NCBI RefSeq assembly: GCF_000332095.2
Contig: NZ_KI913949.1
Coordinates: 2,566,875 to 2,630,874 of the forward strand
Direction of reading: 5' to 3'
DNA length: 64,000 nucleotides
Origin: Leptolyngbya sp. PCC 6406
GTDB lineage: Bacteria > Cyanobacteriota > Cyanobacteriia > Phormidesmidales > Phormidesmidaceae
This document shows, one piece after another, positions 27,030 through 34,216 of the stretch (positions are counted from its first letter, which is position 1; every line of letters begins with the position of its first letter). The notes beneath the pieces are model-generated. The model did no database searches and was not told the origin of the DNA. It saw only the letters and a list, made by a program, of their open reading frames with translations. A program made the position numbers and the translations under genes.

Positions 27030-29087
27030 TTATTGACATATCCACTCAATAGCTTCTTGAATATAACTGGGAACGACAAAAGGTTGTTTTTGCTCTTGCT
27101 TAAGATTTTCCTCAAGTGAGTACGCTAACTCCAATGCATTTTCCCCTTTCCCAACTGAATTAAGATACCGTGAAGCAATAGCCGCTATCTTTTTATCGTC
27201 ATCACTCCATGCCGAATTAGTAATACCATCTTTAATGCGCGTGTTTTCTGTGCTAGTCCTGAGCTTTTGAAGGAAGTCTTGGATAGACAAGCCTTCAGCA
27301 TTAAATGATTCCATTAATTCCTTAACTTCCTCTTTATTGCTGAGCGAATCTGTGAGCAACAGTAAAGAAGATGGATTGTGTAAAGCTAGATCATATTCAA
27401 AAGTTTTTCCTTTCGCATTGTCTTGGCTAAAGAAACGAATATTAGGATGGCTTTGATATTGCTCAATTTTTTCGGTAGCATTATTCTTGTAAGCATATCT
27501 AACAGTATCTTGGTCGTATTCAAGGGGATAACATTTAGTGTATTTGCTGCTTCCGTTAGATTTATCTTTCCTCTCTGGATCTCTATCAGTAAGGCAGGCT
27601 ATTTTTTTGGGAATTGTATTAAGATTTAGAGTGTCAAATAGGCATAAAAAATAGTCGAAGTATCGTCCTCCAACATTTATAACTGCTACGTGATTATCCT
27701 CTAACGATTTACCAATATATTTTGCTAAAGTTGAGAGAAGTAGTTGCTCGGCAATACCTTCTACTAAAAGAACGCTCTTGGCAAAGAGCATATCTGATTT
27801 TGTTGCATCCAAAAAGCGTTGAACGTAAGCTTTTGCTTTTCTACCTTGCTCATTCTCTGGAAACGCTTTTCCCGGATATCCTACTGTCAGGTTGTTGCCA
27901 TCATAGTCTAGGCAAACTATTTCATCTAATGAAACAGCAGATGTGATTTGCGTGGAATGAGTTGTAACAAATACCTGCCTTACCTTCTGCCTAACATCCT
28001 TATTATCTCTCAAAAACTTCAAAAACTTGTATTGCATTGCTGGATGCAAATGTGCCTCAGGTTCTTCAATAGCTAAGATTGGAAATACTTTTGCATTGCT
28101 GCCTAAATAACCACCATCTGAATTAACTTGCATTTTTGCCAGTAGCAGAGACATAAAAATTAGGTTGTTATAGCCTAATCCGTTATGTGTAGCAGGTATC
28201 CTGATACCTGTCCCATATTCGACTATGAGCCTTAGAGCAGAGAAAATCTCTACATCAGATAGATTCCCCTCAAAATCTGGATTAGCTCGGTTAAAAGAAG
28301 CTCCAGTTTCTTCAGCATAGGATAGTATTTGCTTCTTTCCTTCAACCATTCTAAGCTGAAGCTGTTCCAGCAACCTCTCCGCCTGATCAGAAAAATTTCT
28401 TTTCTTTTGCTTGATTTCGGTGTTTTTTTCCTCAATAGTTTTGGCATGGTCATTTTTCACTTCATAATCCATGAAAAAATTCAAAACCTCTTTCAAAAGA
28501 GTGTTTCTTCCAGAAAACATGTCTCTTTCAACATCTCTAATAGCATCCAAGAACTGAAAGTCAAACTTTTGCAAAGACTCACTGTCAGCAATATTTAGTA
28601 AATTTGGAATTCCTCCAAATATTTTGTATACATAAAGCCTGATAAAATCATGCTTTATAATTTGCCATGCCTTTTTCAAGTCTGTAACATCTTCTAGCGA
28701 TCTCTTGTAGTTCTCAATTTCCTTTTCAGGCAAGAAAAAACCGTATGTCAGTAAAGCTTCGTAGGGTGGATCTAGTTTTGTTAGCCAATTACTTACCGTA
28801 ACCAAATCGTCAGAGTTTAAATCTTCATCTTCACTTTGACAAATGCTTAATGAAACTGTGATACTTGGTGGATTCACCTTGACTTCCGAGAGATTTATAT
28901 TCTTATAAAAATCGTCTACATCAAGTCTTTTTGTGCCTTGACAATCTATAACTAGTGCTAAAGCTCGAATCAGATTTGTTTTACCTGCGTTATTATGTCC
29001 GATGATGACATTAGCCCCGTCATTGAAGGTAACTTCCTGATCTTTGAAGTTCCGAAAACCTTTTATGTGAATTTTAGAGATATACAT
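27030..29087 (-). CDS. gajA: GajA-like OLD-family ATPase/TOPRIM nuclease
   Basis: 685 residues. ABC-type ATPase: 'NFKDQEVTFNDGANVIIGHNNAGKTNLIRAL' with Walker A near residue 30, Walker B 'LAIEEPEAHLHP' (about 345) and switch 'VTTHSTQI'. It is followed by a TOPRIM domain with 'VLLVEGIAEQLLL' (glutamate) and 'CLTDRDPER' (DxD). This is the class-2 OLD arrangement; with a UvrD-type helicase gene directly downstream it defines a Gabija-type anti-phage system, in which GajA nicks DNA when nucleotide pools fall. GajA proteins are often about 580 residues; this one is about 100 longer in the ATPase insertion and C-terminus. It is intact, while its partner is broken. The AT-rich base use contrasts with the flanking metabolic genes and indicates acquisition. 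Confidence 0.87.
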   Translation of the reverse strand: MYISKIHIKGFRNFKDQEVTFNDGANVIIGHNNAGKTNLIRALALVIDCQGTKRLDVDDFYKNINLSEVKVNPPSITVSLSICQSEDEDLNSDDLVTVSNWLTKLDPPYEALLTYGFFLPEKEIENYKRSLEDVTDLKKAWQIIKHDFIRLYVYKIFGGIPNLLNIADSESLQKFDFQFLDAIRDVERDMFSGRNTLLKEVLNFFMDYEVKNDHAKTIEEKNTEIKQKKRNFSDQAERLLEQLQLRMVEGKKQILSYAEETGASFNRANPDFEGNLSDVEIFSALRLIVEYGTGIRIPATHNGLGYNNLIFMSLLLAKMQVNSDGGYLGSNAKVFPILAIEEPEAHLHPAMQYKFLKFLRDNKDVRQKVRQVFVTTHSTQITSAVSLDEIVCLDYDGNNLTVGYPGKAFPENEQGRKAKAYVQRFLDATKSDMLFAKSVLLVEGIAEQLLLSTLAKYIGKSLEDNHVAVINVGGRYFDYFLCLFDTLNLNTIPKKIACLTDRDPERKDKSNGSSKYTKCYPLEYDQDTVRYAYKNNATEKIEQYQSHPNIRFFSQDNAKGKTFEYDLALHNPSSLLLLTDSLSNKEEVKELMESFNAEGLSIQDFLQKLRTSTENTRIKDGITNSAWSDDDKKIAAIASRYLNSVGKGENALELAYSLEENLKQEQKQPFVVPSYIQEAIEWICQ

Positions 29088-29178
29088 TTCTTGCTATAAA
29101 TCGTGTCGTAGTGAAAACTGCTGAGGCTGAAAGATAACAAGTTATTGGATCGCTACTGTCTGTCTAATTCTCTCTACA

Positions 29179-29290
29179 GGGTAGATAGGTAGATTACTTG
29201 TAGCCTAATCATTTCCGTAGGGTAGATGGGCTGCGAATTACTCGCATAATAGCCTTCTCATGGGTAGATAGGCGGCTAAGATCCGTATCT
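29179..29290. repeat. three direct repeats with 41-42 bp period
   Basis: GGGTAGATAGG, GGGTAGATGGG and GGGTAGATAGG begin at 29179, 29220 and 29262. Units 1 and 2 also share 'ATTACT.G.A' further in. They lie between the gajA start and the truncated GXWXG gene. The spacing is close to four helical turns. Role unknown. Confidence 0.6.
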
Positions 29291-29334
29291 CTTCCATTTC
29301 CACGACATACGTACAAAGGAGAAAGGGTGGCACT

Positions 29335-29880
29335 GTGGGAACCTTTGCCGATGCCGTTGCCGACACCGCCGCAACCAGCACCAAAGCGGCTTTGTCCATC
29401 TTCGATCGCCTCGACCCCATCGAGGTAGAGGCCATGTTTGGCCCCTGGAAAGGCTCTGGCTTTCCGACCCACCATCCCCTTGATGGAGCGCTGGAGACGT
29501 ATCACTGGCACGGCAAGCGGTTTGGCCGTTGTTCTTTGTGTTGCAGCGAGAGTAGGGGGGGTTGGGTTCTAGGTTTCAGGCTCCCTTGCCCTTGCACCCC
29601 ATACCCCAAGAAAAGTTTTGATCGGGGGTTGCGATCGCACTCCAGAGGTGTTACCTTTAACTCATACAGTTCTAATACAAACTATTTGAGGCAAAACAAA
29701 CAGGAGATATCCCATAACTTACCCTTTGTTCACGCTGCTCAGCAGTTCGCTAGTGTTCCGGGACGGATACTCGTTCCGAGTCGGTTCCCGAACGCTTTGC
29801 GAATCGCCGCCACCCTCCCTGGAGCCAACACTCCCAGCAATTCTGAATCCCTATCTGAATCCCCAACCGTGAACCCCTAG
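29335..29880 (+). pseudogene. truncated GXWXG (DUF4334-type) protein gene
   Basis: The first about 64 codons encode a GXWXG domain: 'LSIFDRLDPIEVEAMFGPWKGSGFPTHHPLDGALETYHWHGKRF'-like sequence, here read in pieces, with the GxWxG motif as GPWKG and the following 'GFPTxHPLDG'. Family proteins continue for another 100 or so residues with the DUF4334 part. From about 29530 the frame instead runs through non-coding sequence (low-complexity 'SSNTNY', a GCGATCGC site) to a stop at 29880. The start is GTG, with AAGGAGA about 11 bases upstream. I call it a 5' fragment. Confidence 0.7.
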
Positions 29881-29981
29881 GTGCCGCCTCCGCCACCCAG
29901 TCAACCCACGCAGGCCCTTACACCCTCACCCCCTATTACTTCCGCTCATTTGTTCTATTTAGAACTATCTGCATCAGTCCA

Positions 29982-30052
29982 ATCCCATCCACCCATCCAC
30001 CCATCCACCCATCCACCCATCCACCCATCCACCCATTCACTCACCTACCCAC
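29982..30052. repeat. short tandem repeat, CCCATCCA octamer
   Basis: About eight copies of CCCATCCA, degenerating to 'CCCATTCACTCACCTACCC', run right up to the ATG of the dioxygenase gene and occupy its ribosome-binding region. No purine-rich site is left there, so copy number may affect translation of that gene. Confidence 0.9.
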
Positions 30053-30053
30053 C

Positions 30054-30824
30054 ATGACCCTCCCCACCTTCTTCATCTCCCATGGCGCACCAGATCTGCC
30101 CATTCGCACCGGCCCCACCCAAGACTTCCTGCGTCAGCTCCTGGCTACCTTGCCCGAAAGGCCCACCGCCATTCTGGCGATCTCGGCCCACTGGCTCACC
30201 GCCCAGCCCACCCTGAGCACCAACCCCCAGCCCCAGACCATCTACGACTTTGGCGGCTTTCCGCCCCACCTGTCAGAGATGGTCTACCGGGCACCGGGCA
30301 GCCCCACCCTGGCAGAACGGGTGGCCGAGCTGCTCACCCAGGCAGGCTTTGCCCCCCGGTTCAACAGCCGTCGCGGCTACGACCACGGTGCTTGGACACC
30401 GCTGATCTTGATGGACCCGGCGGGCCAAATTCCGGTGACGCTGCTCTCAGTGCAGTCGCGGGAGACCCCCGCCCACCACCTGCACTTGGGCAAAGCCCTG
30501 GCCCCCCTGCGCGATGAGGGCGTGCTGATCATCGGCAGCGGGGCCGCCACCCACAACATGGCCGCCTTCAACGGCGACTACCACGCCGCGCCCCCCACCT
30601 GGGCAGCGGAGTTTGACCGCTGGCTGGCGGAAACCATCGCCCAAAACGACCTCACCGCCCTAGTCAACTACCGCCAGATCGCCCCCCATGCCCAACGCAA
30701 CCACCCCACCGACGAGCACCTGCTGCCGCTGTTTGTCGCCCTGGGCGCAGGCGGCAAAGGGCACCAGGTCAACCAGGGGTTCACCTACGGAGCCTTCAGC
30801 ATGGCCGCCTACCGATTTGATTGA
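30054..30824 (+). CDS. DODA-type extradiol ring-cleaving dioxygenase
   Basis: 256 residues of the YgiD/4,5-DOPA dioxygenase family. 'FFISHGAPDL' gives the first metal histidine, 'ISAHWLT' the second, 'YDHGAWTPLILM' the YDHG motif and 'GSGAATHNM' a further conserved histidine region. These enzymes open catechol rings with non-haem metal (Fe or Zn). No usable Shine-Dalgarno lies before ATG 30054, since the octamer repeat fills that space. With DoxX upstream and the glutathionyl-hydroquinone reductase downstream it suggests catechol/quinone detoxification. The natural substrate is unknown. Confidence 0.93.
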   Translation: MTLPTFFISHGAPDLPIRTGPTQDFLRQLLATLPERPTAILAISAHWLTAQPTLSTNPQPQTIYDFGGFPPHLSEMVYRAPGSPTLAERVAELLTQAGFAPRFNSRRGYDHGAWTPLILMDPAGQIPVTLLSVQSRETPAHHLHLGKALAPLRDEGVLIIGSGAATHNMAAFNGDYHAAPPTWAAEFDRWLAETIAQNDLTALVNYRQIAPHAQRNHPTDEHLLPLFVALGAGGKGHQVNQGFTYGAFSMAAYRFD

Positions 30825-30985
30825 GTTTGGAACGGCAGTTATACCAACTCTCTCAATTGCCGCTACACATCCTAGCTTCGACTCCGCTCAGCTAGCGTCC
30901 CCTGAGCAAAGTCGTTGGCTTTACCGCCCCAGCGGGGCTAGGTGAATCTGTAGTCTGATTTCGGGGAATGGGTATTAGACGGTTT

Positions 30986-31068
30986 CACCCATCACCCATC
31001 ACCCATCACCCATCACCCATCACCCATCACCCATCACCCATCACCCATCACCCTTCACCCATCCACAA
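30986..31068. repeat. short tandem repeat, CCCATCA heptamer
   Basis: About ten copies of the 7-mer CCCATCA between the dioxygenase and the hydroquinone reductase genes. It is open in frame with the reductase, giving a false 38-residue extension 'HHPSPIT' repeated; the real start follows AAGGAG after the repeat. Confidence 0.93.
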
Positions 31069-31081
31069 AGGAGATCCCCCC

Positions 31082-32068
31082 ATGGCACTTGGCAAACTGA
31101 TCGACGGCAAATGGACGACCGAATGGACTGAGCGCGACGACTCGGGCCAGTTTAAGCGGATGCCCACGCTATTTCACGACTGGATCACGGCGGATGGCTC
31201 CAGTGGCTTTAAGGCAGAGCCGGGGCGCTACCACCTGTATGTCTCCCTGGGCTGTCCCTGGGCGCACCGCACGGTATTGCTGCGATCGCTCAAAGGGCTG
31301 CAAGACGTGATCAGCCTCTCCATCGTGGACCCGGTAATCAGCGACCAGGGCTGGAAATTTTCAGAGCGCTGGGGCAGCATTCCCGACAGCCTCTACGGGG
31401 CCGACTATCTCTGGCAGATCTACACCCGCGCCAAAGCTGACTACAGCGGTCGCGTCACGGTGCCAGTGCTGTGGGACAAGGAAGCCCAAACCATCGTCAA
31501 CAACGAGTCGCGGCAAATCATTCAAATGCTGAATTCAGAATTTAATGAATTTGCCGCCTTCCCCGATTCGCGAAGCGATCCGTTCCGGAATCGCGACTTT
31601 TACCCCGAAGCCCTGCGCTCCGCTATCGACGCGGCCATGGACGCGATCTATCAGCCGATCAACAATGGTGTCTACCGCAGCGGTTTTGCCGCCTCCCAAG
31701 CCGCCTATAACGGTGCCGTCACCGAGCTGTTTGAGGCGCTCAACCACTGGGAGGAGGTTCTGGGCCAGCAGCGCTACTTGGTGGGCGACCCGATTACTCT
31801 GGCCGACTGGTGTTTGTTCACCACCCTGTTTCGCTTTGATCTGGCCTACCACGGATTGTTCAAGACCAACCTCAAGCGCCTGGTGGATTTCCCCAACCTG
31901 TGGGCCTACTGCCGCGACCTCTACCAGCAGCCGGGGGTGGCCGAATGGTGCAGCACCGAGCACGTTAAACAGCTCTACTATGCGGGGCTACCGGAGCTTA
32001 ACCCCAGTGGCATTGTGCCCACCGGGCCGGAGATTGACTACGGGCTGGCCCATGGGCGCGATCGCTAG
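31082..32068 (+). CDS. glutathionyl-hydroquinone reductase (Xi-class GST)
   Basis: 328 residues from ATG 31082, preceded by AAAGGAGATCC; the upstream extension only translates the heptamer repeat. Active-site cysteine in 'LGCPWAHR', then 'VPVLWDKEAQTIVNNES' for glutathione binding and the family-typical C-terminal domain with 'YRSGFA', 'YLVGDPITLADWCLF' and 'LFRFDLAYHGLFKTN'. These enzymes reduce glutathionyl-hydroquinones back to hydroquinone (YqjG/EcGHR). A MarR gene follows on the same strand and may control it. With DODA and DoxX it makes a coherent quinone-defence set. Confidence 0.95.
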   Translation: MALGKLIDGKWTTEWTERDDSGQFKRMPTLFHDWITADGSSGFKAEPGRYHLYVSLGCPWAHRTVLLRSLKGLQDVISLSIVDPVISDQGWKFSERWGSIPDSLYGADYLWQIYTRAKADYSGRVTVPVLWDKEAQTIVNNESRQIIQMLNSEFNEFAAFPDSRSDPFRNRDFYPEALRSAIDAAMDAIYQPINNGVYRSGFAASQAAYNGAVTELFEALNHWEEVLGQQRYLVGDPITLADWCLFTTLFRFDLAYHGLFKTNLKRLVDFPNLWAYCRDLYQQPGVAEWCSTEHVKQLYYAGLPELNPSGIVPTGPEIDYGLAHGRDR

Positions 32069-32226
32069 TTTGCGGAGGTGAGGCTGCTGGCCCAGGTGGC
32101 CTCACCCAATGAATCAGCACAGGCCACCGTTGACATCTGGCCCATTTCAGCGGTGGTCTTACCATCGATAGAGGAAAAAACGACGAAGCCGCCCAGTCTC
32201 CCCTAGAATAGTACGGACTAAAACCA

Positions 32227-32694
32227 ATGCCTGCCGCACCAGCTATGTCTACCCCCAACGTCTCTCAGGCTGCTGCTTCGGAGCCCAGTCTTGCCACCGT
32301 CAGGGCACTGGTCAGAGCCTATCAAGCCTTTTCAAGCTATTCCGAGACCTTCGTGCGGCAGTACGATTTGACCTCGGCTCAGTTTGATGTTGTCGCCACC
32401 CTCGGCAATACCCAAGGCATGAGCATGGGAGACATTGGTGAGAAAACATTGATTACGAAGGGCACCCTGACCGGAGTCGTTGATCGCCTCGAACGCAAAG
32501 GTCTGGTTACCAGAGAGACTCCCCCCGAAAATCGTCGTAGCGTCATTGTGCAACTCACGCTGGCTGGTCAGCAGGTTTTCGAGCAAGTTTTTCCGGCCCA
32601 CATCGGGGATATTAAACAGCACCTCGAACCCTTGGATCCTTCAGAAATGGAACTTTTGCGCGTGTTACTGAACCGCATTCAAACCCTATTTTGA
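32227..32694 (+). CDS. MarR-family transcriptional regulator
   Basis: 155 residues; ATG 32245 is an alternative start. Winged helix: 'YDLTSAQFDVVATLGNTQGMSMGDIGEKTLITKGTLTGVVDRLERKGLVTRETPPENRRSVIVQLT', the full MarR pattern with the DRR-like wing ('ENRRS'). No cysteine is seen, so direct thiol sensing is unlikely; it would respond to a bound ligand such as a quinone or phenolic. It follows the hydroquinone reductase gene and is the likely local regulator. Confidence 0.93.
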   Translation: MPAAPAMSTPNVSQAAASEPSLATVRALVRAYQAFSSYSETFVRQYDLTSAQFDVVATLGNTQGMSMGDIGEKTLITKGTLTGVVDRLERKGLVTRETPPENRRSVIVQLTLAGQQVFEQVFPAHIGDIKQHLEPLDPSEMELLRVLLNRIQTLF

Positions 32695-32820
32695 CGATTC
32701 CCTGCTGCTGCTATAGAGGCAACGATGCTATGGAGCGGTTATAGCCCCTAGCCTGCTCCCGTAGGGCAGACGTGGTTATGCTTACCCCGCAAGGGTTTCC
32801 TCGTTAATTGTCCACACGCC

Positions 32821-34200
32821 TTAGCCTTGGAACTTGATGGGGAGTTGCACGGTGAACTTGCTGCCCTGGTGGGGAGTGGACTCGAAGGAGAGGCTGCCCT
32901 TGTGCTTCTCTACGACGATTTGATAGCTGATGGCTAGGCCCAACCCTGTACCATTGCCCACCGACTTAGTGGTGAAGAAGGGCTCATAAATACGCGAGTG
33001 GAGAGGTTTCGCAATGCCGATGCCCGTATCCTGGATGGTCACGCTGACGCTTTGGTTGTCGGTGACAGAGGTATAAATCGAGAGGGTGGGGGATGATGCC
33101 GTTTCCGATGTCCCCGAATCCTCTTTCCCGAGGGCATCGATGGCGTCAATGGCGTTATTCAAAAGATGCATGAAGACCTGGCCGATCAGCTTGGCGTCGC
33201 AGGTGACGGCGGGAATATCGCTGTAGTGACACTGCACCGCAATGGCGGGTCGGTTTCCCTGGCCCCGGAGGCGAGTTTGGAGCAAGACCAAAATACTGTC
33301 TAGAGTGGCGTGGAGATTGATGGTTTTGGTATCGGACTCGCCCTGGTGGGAGAAGGTTTGCAGGGCTTGGACAATGTCACAGATTCGCACCGTTCCCGAG
33401 TGGATGGACTTGAGAAGGGAGGCGAAGTCAGCAACGATAAAATCTAAATCTGCTGTTGCGATCGCACTTTTGATTTCCCCCTCTGGGTCAGGATAGTGCT
33501 GACGGTATAGGTCGAGAAGGGTGACTAAGGTTTCAAAGTATTGCTCAGCCGGTTCTAAATTACCGGCAATAAAGCTGATGGGATTATTCACCTCATGGGC
33601 AATACCGGAAATGAGTTGACTCAAGCCCAGCATTTTTTCTCGCTGCACCAGTTCCATTTGGGTTGCTTTGAGCTGATAGAGCGTGTTCTCTAGATCCTGA
33701 TTGCGCGTCTCCAGATCCTGCTTGAATTGACGCAGCCGGAGCTGATTTTCAATCCGAATTAAGACCTCTTCCTTAAGAAAGGGTTTGGTAATATAGTCAG
33801 CGCCGCCAAGTTGAAGTGCGCGCACCTTATCGAAGGCCGCATCTAGGGCACTGAGAAAAATAATGGGAATATCCCTAGTTTTGGCATCGACCTTGAGGCG
33901 AGAACAGACCTCATAACCGTCCATATCGGGCATCGTAATGTCCAACAAAATCAGGTCAGGAGGATTAGCCTCAACTGCCGTCAAAGCCATGGGGCCACTA
34001 ATGGCCTTACGGACGGAATAGCCCGCAAGGGAAAGCATTTCTGCAATCAGGCGAATATTATTGACCGTATCATCAACGATTAAAATATCCCTGGAATCTA
34101 GGGGAACATGATCCGGCGTACTGGTCTCAGAGTCTGGATCGATCGGTAAAGCCATAATGCCGGGATTATTCTGGTGTGGTGAATTGAGGTCGGCAGACAT
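32821..34200 (-). CDS. response regulator-histidine kinase hybrid
   Basis: 459 residues. Receiver domain (about 35-155) with 'LIVDDTVNN', phospho-acceptor aspartate in 'LILLDITMPDMDGYEV' and 'YITKPF' lysine. A coiled coil leads to a histidine kinase: 'SGIAHEVNNPISF' H-box, 'HLLNNAIDAIDAL' N-box, 'DTGIGI', 'GTGLGLAIS'. Cytosolic. It starts 16 bp after the ethylene-receptor kinase ends, so both are one transcript and probably one signalling path, the receiver acting as input from the upstream kinase. Confidence 0.94.
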   Translation of the reverse strand: MSADLNSPHQNNPGIMALPIDPDSETSTPDHVPLDSRDILIVDDTVNNIRLIAEMLSLAGYSVRKAISGPMALTAVEANPPDLILLDITMPDMDGYEVCSRLKVDAKTRDIPIIFLSALDAAFDKVRALQLGGADYITKPFLKEEVLIRIENQLRLRQFKQDLETRNQDLENTLYQLKATQMELVQREKMLGLSQLISGIAHEVNNPISFIAGNLEPAEQYFETLVTLLDLYRQHYPDPEGEIKSAIATADLDFIVADFASLLKSIHSGTVRICDIVQALQTFSHQGESDTKTINLHATLDSILVLLQTRLRGQGNRPAIAVQCHYSDIPAVTCDAKLIGQVFMHLLNNAIDAIDALGKEDSGTSETASSPTLSIYTSVTDNQSVSVTIQDTGIGIAKPLHSRIYEPFFTTKSVGNGTGLGLAISYQIVVEKHKGSLSFESTPHQGSKFTVQLPIKFQG

Positions 34201-34216
34201 TTTTCCTTTTACACCC

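Larger units (their letters stand above)
24374..27039 (-). pseudogene. gajB: GajB-like UvrD-family helicase interrupted by an IS5 element
   Basis: Superfamily 1 helicase partner of the OLD-type nuclease gene upstream. The part before the insertion has Walker A 'AGPGAGKTR', motif Ia 'ITYTNVAIE', 'VDEFQD' (motif II), 'GDKAQSIYNFQGADP' (III) and 'ENYRS' (IV). The part after it has 'TIHKAKGDEFDNVIL' (V) and 'NYVAVSRARKKLF' (VI). Deleting the IS with one TTA target copy gives one frame of 583 residues through 'GRPKEFYEQH'. In the present state the product stops in the element after 'GRPKRVSEK' and lacks motifs V and VI, so helicase and ATPase coupling should be lost. ATG 27039 overlaps the end of gajA by 10 bp. 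Gabija systems consist of such a pair. Confidence 0.88.

Noticed and set aside
151-31068. CRISPR arrays
   Set aside because: All short repeats are perfect 7-8 bp tandems without unique spacers, and no cas gene is present. The 41-42 bp repeats at 29179 are only three and differ in content.
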